Source: Cercospora beticola (taxonomy: Eukaryota > Ascomycota > Dothideomycetes > Mycosphaerellales > Mycosphaerellaceae). From it: a stretch of DNA of 64,000 nucleotides. The translations under genes and the position numbers were made by a program. Positions within the stretch are counted from its first letter, which is position 1. Every line of letters begins with the position of its first letter. Under the pieces are notes generated by a model, which saw only the letters and a list, made by a program, of their open reading frames with translations, searched no databases and had not been told where the DNA came from. Positions 44,101-55,139 of this stretch are shown here, piece after piece. The stretch is from NCBI RefSeq assembly GCF_033473495.1, contig NC_088935.1, forward strand, positions 2,480,001 through 2,544,000, in the 5' to 3' direction.

Positions 44101-44480
44101 CTCAAAGTATCGTTCAATGGACTTACAAAAAATCCGACTGCAATGTTGATGAAGATGACACCGACAATGACACCACCTTCGATCCAGGACTGAATGGCGA
44201 AGGACACGACCATGGCAATAATGAGGACCAAGGTCATGGCATTGGCTATTTGCCTGACCAAAATCTTGCCGGGGTTGACACCTTTGCCATCCCCGAGCTC
44301 ATTCTTGCCAAATTGTTCCAATCGCGAGCTGGCCTCGCTCGCGGTGAGACCATCATCGATATCGGCGTTGAGCTCCTCGGCGACCTGCTTCCACTTCAGG
44401 CAGTGGGCAGGCTGGCTCAATGGTTGGTTGGATTGTCCGGAGACATGCTCCTCCAGAGCTGGGTTCTGCTGCTTTCCCAT
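41128..44480 (-). CDS. ENA1: ENA-type P-type ATPase (Na+/K+/Li+ efflux, P-IID)
   Basis: Plasma-membrane alkali-cation exporter supporting salt and high-pH tolerance. Exons 44127-44480, 41859-44010, 41128-41804; 1060 aa, normal for ENA. Seen: N-terminal cation-ATPase domain (LTASEASSRLEQFGKNEL), INIAVGFF joined to QEFQAEKTMDSLRSL, PGDLVELKTGDTIPADVRL, TGES, SMIPASLVVVLTITMA (M4), ICSDKTGTLTQ with the phosphorylated Asp, KGAVERV in the nucleotide domain, MLTGDHPGTARAIA, TGDGVNDSPSLKRADVGIAM, then M5-M10 with SPIEILWIIMITSG joined to IPDMGLGFQ. The IPDMGLGFQ/KAPDVLQRPP block is typical of IID pumps. The first intron is longer than usual (116 nt). Divergent from the glutaredoxin gene. Confidence 0.95.
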
Positions 44481-45736
44481 AGCGTTACCTTATCATAGGC
44501 GGGCGGGGAGAGAGGATGGAGAGAACAATGAAGCGGAGGAATGCAACATGAACGACTTGTTACCGCTTAGCGAAGGATGGCGGATAAAGAACAGTCAATG
44601 GGCTTTGCTTCACACGTGCGGAGAGGGTGATGCAATGGCATATATGTACGTCCGCGGAGCGGCAAGCTGGGTCAAGCAAAACTCACAATCGACGGATGAC
44701 AAGAAAGCATGTCTCTTGGGTTCCAAGAACGCCCTTGGCGCAGACCCGTAGATGCGTCCTCAACCGCTCGTATGGACAGCGGCGCCGCTGCTTCGCACAC
44801 AAAGCACGGGGCCGCGGGAAGTTCTTGCTCTGCACAGCATGGCACTGCTGCCGGCGCGCGGTGCTCAGCGGAGCGGAGGTGGTGCGCGGCGCTGTCGACG
44901 GCGAGGGAGCTGAAGGCACGGCGGCGTTGCCAGTGGTGATGATGGCATCTAGCCAAGACCACGCGCCGCCAAGTGCTCGCGATGATAGCGTCGGCGGACG
45001 GCGTTGATTTGCTGACTTCGCAATGCGCGTACTTGTGACCCTGCAGGCGATTCTGTCGCGCTTCTAGCGGCTTGGCGAAGTCTTGAATGGCTTGCCGTAA
45101 GCTCGCTAGCCCGTTGCCAGGCACGTCAGTTACGCCGACTTGCCACGCCGCCCCACCGCGAGTGGTGTAGGAAAATGGGTGTGGAGGCCTTCCTGCCCGA
45201 AGCACACCGACGTCATCTGCATGCGACGCGTGAGCCACGCAGAGAAACGACAAATTCGCCCTGGTTCTCCCGGTGCCATGCCAAGATGGTTGTTCGGCGG
45301 AGGAGGGCCAGGTGCGGAGCGGGTCAAGCTGCGGGTGGCGATGGGGCGGAACCGCGCGCGAGGAGGATGGAAGATGGATGAGGCCGCCAGCGAGGTGCTC
45401 CTGCTCCCATACCAGGCGGCCTCCGAACGAAGGCAGCAAGGCAGCGTCGCGCTTTCCTCCGCGATGAAAGTGCTTTTCGCGGGGTGGTCGTCGCCGATCA
45501 ACGCTGCCCATGCACGCAGCTCCGAGCCGCGCTCCGAATGGACACGCCTGGCCTGAGGAAGTTGACGCTGACGTGCTTGCTGCATGCCATCATCTGTACA
45601 AACTGCTCACCACCCCCACCTCCCTGTTGACCGCAACAACCACACCGCTCCGCACCGACACACCCTCACCACCGCCACCATTAACTTCCTACGCACCTTC
45701 TTCACCGGCGCGCGTTCAGCCAGCCCGAATTCCGTC
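44481..45736. promoter_or_regulatory. Divergent promoter region, ENA / glutaredoxin
   Basis: 1.26 kb. GA-rich on the plus strand near 44505-44535 (CT tract for ENA) and a C/A-rich pyrimidine tract at 45600-45690 before the glutaredoxin start. Long open frames on both strands reflect high GC and carry no recognisable domains. Confidence 0.5.
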
Positions 45737-46168
45737 ATGGCCGCCAAAGCAAAAGCACAGGAAATCATCGACAACAATGCAGTTGGTAGGGATACATGGT
45801 CGAGAGCAGTGACGCTCTGCTGCGGACAATACTGACTGCCATCGCAGCCGTCTTTTCCAAGTCGTACTGCCCGTACTGCAAGGCTACCAAGTCGCTTTTG
45901 AGCGAGTTGGGCGCAAAGCCATACATCATCGAGCTTGACCAAGTCGGTACGTAGCTGGGATCCGCGAATGCCACAATGGGAGCTGGTGCACGGCACTGAC
46001 AGATACGCAGATGATGGTGCTGCCATCCAGGATGCCCTCGAGGAGATCACGTCTCAGCGTTCCGTCCCAAACATCTTCATCGACCACTCGCACATTGGCG
46101 GCAACTCCGAGCTGCAAGCCAAGAAGAGCCAGCTGCCTGACCTTTTGAAGAAGGCCAACGCTGTTTGA
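45737..46168 (+). CDS. grx1: Dithiol glutaredoxin (class I)
   Basis: GSH-dependent thiol-disulfide oxidoreductase, cytosolic. Exons 45737-45785, 45848-45946, 46011-46168; 101 aa, normal. Seen: AQEIIDNNAV joined to AVFSKSYCPYCKATKSLL with the CPYC active site, PYIIELDQV, then DDGAAIQDAL, SQRSVPNIFIDHSHIGGNSE with the cis-Pro (TVP-like SVP) and GG glutathione-binding motifs, and a basic C-terminal helix. Introns of 62 and 64 nt are phase-consistent. Confidence 0.95.
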
Positions 46169-46354
46169 GAGGTGTGGACGGAATAATCATGTACAGGGAC
46201 AACGAGAGCCTTAAAACACGACAGAGTTGTCATGAAGTTCGAGTGGCTGCATCAACCCCACACTTACTCAATCATATCTCATACCACGTTTTCAAATGAT
46301 CGGTCACTGGCAGCATGAGCCATGGCGAGTCTGCCTCATGTCTAACTTGCGATC

Positions 46355-47053
46355 CTAGTCGAGATCGCCATCTAATGCCATCTTCCGCATAGCATCCAGT
46401 GATTTTGAAACAGCCATTTGTGCTCCCTCCCTGTGCTGCTTGGACAATGCCTTGTGCTGTTCAGACCCCTCCTCGAGATCAGCATGTCTCCATTCAAACG
46501 TATAAGCTATTTCCAGTCAGCAAATCCCGCAGAGACAGCCAGAGAACAACACTCTGCACATACTCATAAACAACTCCGCTCCATCCTGCCCCGACCCATG
46601 CGAAACAGTATTCGTTATGACCGCACCATCCGGCTGAATGAAGTCCACCTGTTCGAAAAACGTACGCCATGAGTACCCGTTCCTGATGCCCAGACTCTCA
46701 ACCTATGCTTCTCCAAATTACTCACCTTGGCAGGATAATACGACTTGCAAACCTCCCTCACTTCATGAGCCGGAATTCCTTCTCGATCCTTGAAAGCCGC
46801 AACTCGAACCACTTCATTTTCTTTCTCCTCGATAACTTTACAGCTCGTAATTATCGGTACAAAACGCTGAGCTTCACGGATTTTGATCTGTAGACCTTTC
46901 CAGACTTGTCTGCGAATGCGACAACATCGTCTTAGTTTCGGCTTATCGCATGTTTGAGAAGTGTAGAGATTATCTTACGTACTCCTGCGTGAGGGTCGGC
47001 TTAGCGCCTGCGGGGTTGATGGCTTCGGTATACGCGACGTTGATGGTAACCAT
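46355..47053 (-). CDS. DUF1857/AtaL-like START-fold protein
   Basis: Family of small START/Bet v1-like proteins; one member, AtaL, is in the acetylaranotin cluster, but most are of unknown role. Exons 46983-47053, 46726-46909, 46564-46648, 46355-46506; 163 aa. Seen: MVTINVAYTEAINPAGAKP with LTQE joined to QVWKGLQIKIREAQRFV, then FKDREGIPAHEVREVC, YYPAK joined to VDFIQPDGAVITNTVS, LFM joined to TYTFEWRHADLEEGSE and a C-terminal helix AVSKSLDAMRKMA. The first junction depends on the donor GTACGT two bases before a second potential GTAAGA; only GTACGT keeps frame. Introns are 73, 77 and 57 nt. Convergent with the glutaredoxin gene. Confidence 0.82.
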
Positions 47054-47673
47054 GTTGTGTAGAAGAAATCCCAAGCCTCTTGGATGTTAGGACTGTGGGT
47101 AGTGCCTGTTTCGTGCAAGCAGAAATAGAAAGGTATCAATCCTGCGACTTGATCGACCCGCTGAGTTTGATCCACTTGGCCAAGACTGTGTTCTCGTACC
47201 TGCGGTCTTTGGACTGCTTGAATGCTCGGGAACAAAGGTAATTCTGAACTTGTGTGCACTTGCATGTATGAGATGATCGATTGCAAAGGAATCAGTAGCT
47301 TGGCGGGCCAAGAACTGGGCATCCGGGACAAGAGGAGTAGCTGAAGCACGAGCTCTCAGCGCCAGGTGTTCTAAAGAAATAGAGCGGAGGACGAAGCAAT
47401 GATACTTTTCAGCCTGATAGTTTTCCAGGTGTGTTGGATATAGGAAAGTTGGAGAGTCTCAGTCTTCTTCGGGCCCCCGCAGCCGTTGTGAAACCGTATA
47501 TGATAAGTGGAGACAAGCTACGAATATATCACAAGATCCTAACTTGCTCGTCAAACGACGTGCTGCACGTCGTATCTCGTTCTGCTCGCCTTGCTCATCG
47601 TCCTCTCTCTCGTCCGAGCCATCTCTTTTCAACAGAAAGCATGTTTGATACTCCTCTTGCAGTTGGCCAGCAA
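47054..47673. other. Intergenic, 0.62 kb
   Basis: Promoter side of the DUF1857 gene and 3' side of the secreted-protein gene. No gene was recognised. Confidence 0.4.
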
Positions 47674-48200
47674 TTACGAGCAAGTCGGTATGGGATAAGG
47701 AGAGGTGTTTCCATCGCAGAAGTTCTTGTCATAGCAGCTGTAGAAGAACTCAGTCAGCCTCGTTGTGAAAATTTTCTTAGACCGCGTGTCACTCACCCGC
47801 CGTATCTTTTCCGACTGCGATCTGGACAGATCGAAAACTTGTCAACACAAGTACTGACCGGAGTGCCTGCATAGACGAGTACCAGGTTAGGATTGCCTTC
47901 GATCATAAAGCGTGCTCCTTGAATTGACTGACATATTGATGTTGGAGTGTCCGTCATTGTTAGCGCCTGGCTTTCCGTTTCAATGACGATTGCCGACGCT
48001 GACGGCGATGCTGGATCAACGGTAGCGGCTGGGATGAGGGACAAAATGTCGTTGTTATTCTCAAGCATTGCTAGTGAGGAAGCTTGAGGGATTCGTCGGA
48101 TTATAGCGCCAGGTCGAGCATGGTTCGGGCGGCTTGTGTCAAAATCTTTCATGACGATAGCAGAGACTGTAGTCATAAAGACCAGAATGAGTATCTCCAT
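47674..48200 (-). CDS. Small secreted Cys-containing protein, unknown
   Basis: Not recognised. Exons 47797-48200 and 47674-47737; 155 aa. MEILILVFMTTVSAIVM reads as a signal peptide. A Ser/Pro/Ala-rich stretch follows, then TPTSICQSIQGARFMIEGNP and VLVYAGTPVSTC. The C-terminal ~45 residues hold five Cys (STCVDKF, SICPDRS, GGCYDK, NFCDGN, PTCS), joined by the 59-nt intron exactly at GG-C. The Cys spacing suggests disulfide bonding in the secretory pathway. Length, signal peptide and Cys-rich end fit a typical small secreted fungal protein; no function is implied. The intron call rests on good donor (GTGAGT), branch (GGCTGACT) and acceptor. Confidence 0.55.
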
Positions 48201-48592
48201 CGCATAGAAAGTCAAACTTTGCGTACGAATCTGCTAGATGCTGGCGAGGAGGTGAGGGCTTCATTGGCGGAGACGCGAGCAATGTGAAATGCTGGTGCGA
48301 ACGTATACAATTCGACGACCATTAAAAGCATGACCTCGGCACTCGTTCTGGTAGTGCGTGCAGACCGCATGCTCGATTTATCAGTGTATCGACGATCGTC
48401 GCGAGGTGGATTGCGAGGAATGTGATCTTGTCGCACTAGTGTGTGCCGTTTCTCCACCAATTCTAGAGCTTTTGAGCTGTTCCAGTAACCTGGGAGGGTG
48501 CCTCATGTTCTACAACGTCGGCTCAACCGAGCCGCATTGATCGTAGCACCAATACTGAATGCAAGGACTGCCATGCATTCTCTGCGCTGTGT
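48201..48592. other. Intergenic, 0.39 kb
   Basis: Between the secreted-protein start and the M20 stop. No gene was recognised. Confidence 0.4.
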
Positions 48593-50521
48593 TCATGTGG
48601 CCGCGTCGGCGAATTCTCGCTTGACCTCTTGCAAGAATTCAGGCTGCGTTAGAACATCGACTGCAGTGGCGGCGAGAGCCTTGGCTACTCGCAAAGCAAG
48701 GCGATGAGCTTCTTCGGTCCTAGAAGCCTTTTCGAAGTCTGGTGTGTGGGGACCACCAAAAATGCTTCGGATCCTGGTGATGCACTCGCTTAGCTGGAGG
48801 CTGTCAAATATCTGTCTCATCACTCACCAAAAGTTGGGACTGATCGATGGAACAGCATGACTGACATCCCCTTGATCCGTACTAGCCCTGGTCATAGCAG
48901 TGAGCCAGTCAACTTCTTCGGCCAAGATATCGCCGCCCAGGGAATTGAAAGCCTTTCGGTAGCTACGCCCAAGAGCTTTGTTCGGCCGATGATTCGCATA
49001 TCCCCCTTTTTGCGTAATCACCAATTCAGCACCGGTCGCTGCTGCTGCCCCTTCAAAACATGCCAGCACGCGCTTCTTCAAAGCATCGAGCCGATCGCTG
49101 GTTTCAGAGCGAACGACAAAACGGCCGGAAGCGTAAGCGTGTATGATATTGGGTCTTCGAGATGTCAGCAGATTGTCCTCCATTCGACACCCGCGACTCA
49201 CCGCAGACCACCGTCCACTATCTGTGCCTGGATAATGTCCCCAGGTTGTGTCTGCTGTCTGAGCGCGGATATGCCTGTGGATCAACGGGATGAGCTCAGC
49301 TTGGGTCCAATAAGTCATCGCCACCGACGACTTCTGCAATCAAATGGATAACCCTGGTGTTATGCAGCCAAAGAAAACATGAGGTGAGTTCTGGCTTCTA
49401 GGGAAAGGTCGCGTACTTGTATATGCAATAACCAGTGCATCTAGTGCATTAATGCCATCCCCTTGTGTGGCAGTCATCAGCGTTCTGCATCGGTCTTTTC
49501 AGATTAATGCCACTGAATTGCTTACAAGGTCTCGCAGCAGCATGGGCTTCTTTCCCAAAGTATTCTACTTTGAGGGAAGAGTAGGCAGATGTCCGCATTC
49601 TGCAGGTGACCATCATCAGATCGCAGCCCACTGAGGGAAGGCAAGTGGCAGTAGACTTACAGGGCGTTATTTCGCGATATGCCGGGATGAGATATGAGGG
49701 AGACATCTATCCCTTCGAACGCACCAGCTGCCAATAGTTTGATCTTTCCGCCTCCGCCTTCCTGGACCTCATAAGCTTACCGCGAAACCAGGATGATTGA
49801 TCTACATGACCATGGAGAGAGTTGTGCGAAGGCATGTCGACCTACCTCTGCCGGGGTCCCGAAGAGTACCACCCTCCCATTGAGAGCATGATCTTTCATC
49901 ATTTCCGCTGTGGCGAGTGCTGCTCCGATGGAAGCGATCGCAATGAGGTTGTGACCACACGCATGTCCAATACCCTTCAATGCATCGTACTCTGCATTGA
50001 ATGACACAGCCGGACCGGATCTGCCGCTGTCAAAGACTGCCATGAAAGCAGTCGGAATGGCGAATGCTGAACGTGTCACATTCCCTGATGCCAGCGAATG
50101 GCAAGATCAGCAACAATGTCTAGGCCGCATTTGCCAGCTGCTTACAGCCTGGGTACTCAGCCACGAAAGCGGTAATAGTCTCGTGTGCGAGGTATTCACG
50201 ATATCTGTCAACCCCCCGAAACGCAGCGGTCAGTCATATCGGCAAAGGACTATGTCAATGGGCGTACTGTAGCTCAGGATTGTCGTGAATCTTGAGCGAC
50301 ACATGGCGAAGAGCTGTGCTCAAGAGCTCGACATGATGCGAGATGGAGTCCAGGTACGCATCGAACTCGCGATTCGCAGCATCGGCGACGCCCTCTTCGT
50401 GGCGGTCGGTTCGGCAGTACATGTTCGCAGACGATTGCTGGAGCAGGAGGGGAGTCGAGGGGAAGCATGCAGTTGCAATGGCGCAGGCGCCAAGTGCGAG
50501 CGGCCCGACACCGAGATGCAT
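48593..50521 (-). CDS. M20-family metallopeptidase/amidohydrolase (PM20D2-like)
   Basis: Zinc-dependent dipeptidase or N-acyl amino acid hydrolase. Nine exons: 50268-50521, 50146-50204, 49846-50084, 49661-49761, 49526-49599, 49417-49461, 49202-49274, 48828-49154, 48593-48773; 450 aa, normal. Seen: IHDNPELQ joined to YREYLAHETI, NVTRSAFAIPTAF, VSFNAEYDALKGIGHACGHN (metal ligands Asp and His), GTPAE joined to EGGGGKIKLL (catalytic Glu pair), ISHPG, then the dimerisation lid: VEYFGKEAHAAARP joined to WDGINALDALVIAYT, SISALRQQTQPGDIIQAQIV, PNIIHAYASGRFVVRS, and finally TDQGDVSHAVPSISPNFW with the last metal His. A hydrophobic N-terminus (LALGACAIATACF) may be a signal or anchor. One intron is 142 nt, the others 47-84 nt. 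Confidence 0.9.
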
Positions 50522-51689
50522 TGCAAACGAACGTCTTTCTCGTCAGCGCTGTCGTTCTTCTTGCTGTGCACCACTTCACAACCGCTTTCACAAAAACGGC
50601 AGGATGTGTATTCACGATGTTTATGTCGCACTAAATGCTGGGCGGAACAGACGGGCGTGATCACAACTGCCCTTTGTCCCCGGCCAGATGCCGCATGACA
50701 CCCGGTCCTGGTCATCATTTGTGCAAAGACGCAGCGTTCCTGCCCTGCTCCGCTCCGCTCTCCTCCGCCGTCCCGCGGCGTTGCACAGCTGATGGAAGCT
50801 CCGCGGTGAGGCAGCTACTTGCAGCGTCTGCCTGCGAAGTCGTGATCAAGTCCGGCTTCACCAAGGATAGCGTGCTATGTTCGCTATTCGGAGAAACTGC
50901 TGCAGAATTCAGTGTTGTAAAGATCGCCGATCGCTGATAGTACGATCCTATGGGCTTTGCTACCGAATCGCACTCCCTGGCAGCTACGACCAGGATGACC
51001 TCCGGTACTTCAGCTTGATGAAACATACTGAGAATGGATGGTTCGCGACATCTATGCTTGTACCTGAGGGCAGCTGAACCAAATACACAGCGAGGCGTCA
51101 GACAAGATTTGGCATTCTGTGCGGAGGACTCCCACTTGAAAGTGCCGAATCCTAAAATTCTTCCCGCACATCCTACTCACCAAGTGTCAGGGAGTTTTAC
51201 GGCCCGGCAAGTCCAGTATAGCAGGCAAGATCGGAAGTCAGGACTGCAGTTCGATTGCTATGTATGACACGATCAAGTCAGCCTTTCGCACTGACCAGGG
51301 GTAATGGAGAGGATCCACTTCTGTCCAAGTGCTCTAGATTCGCTGCATACAATCCCATGTCTAGACAGCCTCAGAACGTGCTCTTTCTGGCAGGAGCTTC
51401 TTGTGCCTACCATGCATGCCCTCCACCCTTTGCAGACCGAAACCTAGTTGCTCTCAGCCACCCGCTGCTTGCCTGCGCCGCGGACTGCCAGGCCTTTCTG
51501 CATTGCTCTTTGGTTGGCCGTGTAGAGAACATACGACATAATGAACGAATCGATGGAATCGTTGCAATGCCCTCTGTCTCCTAACAAGTCACCTACATGC
51601 TCTGCTGGTGGACAAGTCATCCTCATACGCTTCTCACGCGCAAGAATTCAGATTGAGAATTAAGCCTGGAGGCCAAAGATCGATATCCC
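50522..51689. promoter_or_regulatory. Divergent promoter region, M20 / bHLH
   Basis: 1.17 kb between divergent starts. No gene, repeat or clear motif cluster was recognised. Confidence 0.4.
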
Positions 51690-52686
51690 ATGGCAGCTAG
51701 TGCGCACCAAGATGCCATGTTTGTCTCTCCAGACAATCTCGTGATTGATCACCAGCTTGACCACGGTTATGGCCAGCATGAACAGAATCCCCTTTCTGAC
51801 ACCAGCCCCCAGCATGACCAGCAGAATCGCTCTCTTCGTACGCACGACCCTCAGCAAGCCACTTGCAAATCGTACTAATAGAGAAACAGCAACGGCACTG
51901 AATGGAAGTCGTCCAAGTCTGAGCTTGCCCAATTTCCCAGAATGGAACTTCGCATCGCAGCAGAACCTCCGACTCAGCCTTCCACCCACACCGAACTCGC
52001 CCTTCCGGCCACTGCGACCACTGACCGAAGAGGATAAACTTGCATTTCCATGTCCAGGAGGACCGCAAGAATGTTGGAACCTCCAGCTATGTCCGAAGCA
52101 CCGCCAATATCCTCATACACCACCTGAACCGAGCAACAGCGGACAGCATACCAATGCATCCGCTACGCGCACAGACAGCCACTCTTCCACGCCTCCAGAG
52201 CAGCCGAGTGATCCGGAATCACGCAACAAGATGAAGCGTCCTGCCATCGACCCCGACGATACCATCCCAGACAACACAAACACACGACCATCCGCCTACA
52301 GAACCATCAGCCGCGACTCCCGAGCATCTCTATCCCGCGGCCGCGTACCCCACAACCTCGTCGAAAGACGATATAGAGACAACCTGAACAACCAAATCGA
52401 GTCCCTCCGACTGACTCTCCCTTCTCTCCGCGACGCCCAGCCTTGCACAGGCGACTACGAAGATGTCTCTTCTCCACGCATGCCTTCCAAAGCCGTCATC
52501 ATCCAAACAGCCGCCAATTACATCCAGGATCTACAAGGCGAGCGAAGTCGCCTTCTGGAGGCCAATAAAGCGTTACAAGAACAAGTTAGCAGTTTGCAAA
52601 AGCTCGTGCGGTGCGATGAGTCGAATGTGCTGCAGTATATCAACGCGATGAGGTTGACTGCGGGACAGCTACCGACGCCCCTGTGA
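51690..52686 (+). CDS. bHLH transcription factor, SREBP-like helix-loop-helix
   Basis: Nuclear DNA-binding regulator. Exons 51690-51837 and 51890-52686; 314 aa. The intron has a textbook TACTAAT branch point. The bHLH at about residues 210-280 reads RVPHNLVERRYRDNLNNQIE, then SLRLTLPSL, a loop with acidic residues, and PSKAVIIQTAANYIQDLQ followed by a leucine-rich helix (LLEANKALQEQVSSLQKL). The Tyr in ERRYRDNLN is the SREBP-type substitution that lets the factor bind E-box and SRE-like sites. No membrane segments follow, so it is not a full SREBP. The N-terminal part is Pro/Ser-rich; LSLPNFPEWNFASQQNL is a conserved-looking block. Start gives MAASAHQDAMFVSPDNL. Confidence 0.9.
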
Positions 52687-53417
52687 TATTTTCCAGGAAG
52701 GAAGAATCTGAGAGATCGCAGGACTCATAGCTTTCGCAGTGTGCAAGAACTCTGAGTTCGCTAATCACAGCCTGTGGACAGTTGTTCTGCTGGACACCAT
52801 GCAAACGCGAGATTTACAGTCGTAGGCTGTATATGCTGCTCTGTCCACAATGGCCGCCTCTTGATTGATGATCACAAGCAATACGTACAAGTTTCGCACC
52901 AGCCATGAATGGGAAGGAAGAAGAAGACTGAAGGCTAGCGCCGTCGTTGAGCTCCAATTGTGGATAGTATATTATGGACATATTTTGACTTGTGATGTCG
53001 GCAGCATCGCGATCGCTGCAGTCGAGTGAAGACAATGTACACTCTCGTGGGCTCTCCCTCGTGGTGAACGTTGTTCTGCAGTGCGCAAGCAATGTGCTTT
53101 TTCCTCGACGATGCTCAATTTCCCGAAATACAAAAAAGAAACCGCTTAAACGCTATCAAAACCAGAATGTTCCGCATCACAATCGCCCAGATATGTCCGA
53201 AAACATCGGTGTGCTCATTCTTATGTTCGGTGCCCAACCATTTCCACCCCTGAATCGCTGCCGCTGCATTTGTCCTGGCGAGATCTCGATATGTGCCTGC
53301 CAAAGCGGCTGTGGTTAAATCTACACGGTAAGAAAATGTTCCTGTTGCGCACTGGGTAAGCGTTAAAAAAAAACGCAATACAAATACATGAAAATCTTAG
53401 GGACTGTCCAGGCAATG
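52687..53417. other. Intergenic between convergent genes, 0.73 kb
   Basis: Contains an A run (nine or so A) near 53366 on the plus strand, close to the 3' end of the CAAX gene. No gene was recognised. Confidence 0.4.
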
Positions 53418-55139
53418 CTACATCACAACACAGCAGCATGCCTTCTTGGGTTTGGGTTCTTCTTTCTCGTCCAGCTCTGGTACTCGTAAGGGTTGGTCCT
53501 GAGCGGTGCTGCTTCTTTGGGGCGGGGCTGGCTCAGACGTCCCGGGCCTTTGCATTGTAGGTCCACTGGATATCGTGGGCGTGATCTTGTAACCCCCACC
53601 ATTACCGTGACGAATACTGCCACTGTCACTCTTCAGACCTATTGGCCAGCCGTTGCTGTTCGAAGCGTCGTTGGAGGGGGTTCCATTGGTAAAAGTAGTG
53701 TCGGCCGCAAGACCGTTCGATGGATCCAGGTCGTGAGAATTCAGGTCTAGCTGGCCTGAGATTGGTCTCTTGGGTCGCAATTCCTCGTCGTTGAGAAGAT
53801 TGAAGTCTCGGTCGTATACGGTACCGGTCTTGCCCTCTTTCTCCCATTGTTCTTGCATCATTCGCTTCGCATGGGTGGGCAACATTTGTTGGTCAGGCGG
53901 CAAGCGAGGGTCAGGTTTGTACATGGATGCTATCCACGGCGGATCGCCCTCCGGCGTGAAGACTCCAGTGGAGGGTCGAGACTTGTGTCCGGAGCTCGAT
54001 CCAGGGCGACGAGTTGCAGAGCCTGAAGTCACGCGCTTTCCCGCCGATGATCCTGGCCTGGCAGTACTGCTCGAAGGGTTTGAGGCTTTGCGTCCTGTCG
54101 GGGTTTGCTTTGGCACGCGCGCTTTCTGAGGAGAGTCCTCCCCAGAGGCAAGTTTATTGGCGCCTTCGGGGGGCGTGATACGTTTCCGGTCATGGTCCGA
54201 CTCGAGCAGCATCTGACTGCTCACGCTACCGCTGCGAGCCCTCGCATACTGCGCCTCGTCCCAACTGCCACTTAAGGTCTGAGATCCTGCTCGACTTCGC
54301 GGCAGTGGTGAATCGCGCTCCACCACATCGTGAGGGACGGGCACTGGGGTGTTTCGCGATACTGGTATTCTCGATGTGCTCGGTCTGCCTGTCGGTGCCT
54401 GTTGCGATGGCTGAGACGAGTCGTGATTGTTGCGGTCGTTGCTCGGCCGATTTATGGACGAATCGTGTCCAGTGGAAGGTTGTGACGCCTGTGGAGAGTG
54501 TTGGGGTGAGGTTGTCTCACGGGTTGACGCAAGAGGAGTGACACCGTTGCTGATGGGTGTTCGCTCATGGTGCTCGTGAGCTGGATATGCAGCGGCGTAG
54601 TCATCATCGTATTGCGTGCGGTTCGACTGGTCATTGAGTGGTTTGCGAGAACCCGTTCGGCTCATGGACCGACTCATTCTGCCATTCTCACGTCCGGGCC
54701 CCAAGCTCTGAGAGCGGCGCGAAGGGCGAATGTATATGCCCGCCTCCTCCAACTCTTGAATCTCGATTTGGGCCAGCTTGTCTCGGTGTATCCACGCTGA
54801 ATCGTCGTCGGGAGTGTAGGGGCTGCCCGGGCCACTGCCCTTGGCCTTGGGAGCAGGACCGCTCTGCTGCTGCTTGTTTTCTCGCAGCGTGTTGCGAGAG
54901 CGTTTCCGCACTGCAGTGCTATTGACAGCACGCACTGATGTCCTCCGCTGCTTGGCCGTCTCCGAATCGCTCTGTAGGTCCCAAGCGCTGCTGCGCCGAT
55001 CGAGCGCCTTACCCGCATTCTCGTCCCAGTCGTGCTCAATGCGCTGCGGCGAGCGGGACTTGGGTGGTCGTGCATTACCGTCGGTCTCCTCCAAGGGCAC
55101 GGCGTAGCTCCACGCCCCTCCGCTGCCGCCGCCGTTCAT
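53418..55139 (-). CDS. CAAX-box protein resembling the cell-end marker receptor TeaR/Mod5
   Basis: Intronless, 573 aa from Met at 55139 (MNGGGSGGAWSYAVPLEE). The product ends KKACCCVVM: a CVVM CAAX box for farnesylation preceded by two more Cys that could be palmitoylated, and a Lys pair. Most of the chain is polar and disordered with many SP/TP sites. Conserved-looking islands are WIHRDKLAQIEIQELEEAGI with YIRPSRRSQS, and PPWIASMYKPDPRLPPDQQM followed by LPTHAKRMMQEQWEKEGK. TeaR in Aspergillus and Mod5 in fission yeast are prenylated polarity proteins that anchor Tea1/TeaA at the cell end; length, CAAX box and islands fit, but the name is inference. Confidence 0.7.
   Translation of the reverse strand: MNGGGSGGAWSYAVPLEETDGNARPPKSRSPQRIEHDWDENAGKALDRRSSAWDLQSDSETAKQRRTSVRAVNSTAVRKRSRNTLRENKQQQSGPAPKAKGSGPGSPYTPDDDSAWIHRDKLAQIEIQELEEAGIYIRPSRRSQSLGPGRENGRMSRSMSRTGSRKPLNDQSNRTQYDDDYAAAYPAHEHHERTPISNGVTPLASTRETTSPQHSPQASQPSTGHDSSINRPSNDRNNHDSSQPSQQAPTGRPSTSRIPVSRNTPVPVPHDVVERDSPLPRSRAGSQTLSGSWDEAQYARARSGSVSSQMLLESDHDRKRITPPEGANKLASGEDSPQKARVPKQTPTGRKASNPSSSTARPGSSAGKRVTSGSATRRPGSSSGHKSRPSTGVFTPEGDPPWIASMYKPDPRLPPDQQMLPTHAKRMMQEQWEKEGKTGTVYDRDFNLLNDEELRPKRPISGQLDLNSHDLDPSNGLAADTTFTNGTPSNDASNSNGWPIGLKSDSGSIRHGNGGGYKITPTISSGPTMQRPGTSEPAPPQRSSTAQDQPLRVPELDEKEEPKPKKACCCVVM

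Noticed and set aside
44672..45556. Frames of 279 (-) and 138 (+) codons in the ENA/glutaredoxin promoter
   Set aside because: High-GC composition effect; Arg/Ala/Ser-rich products with no recognisable domain.
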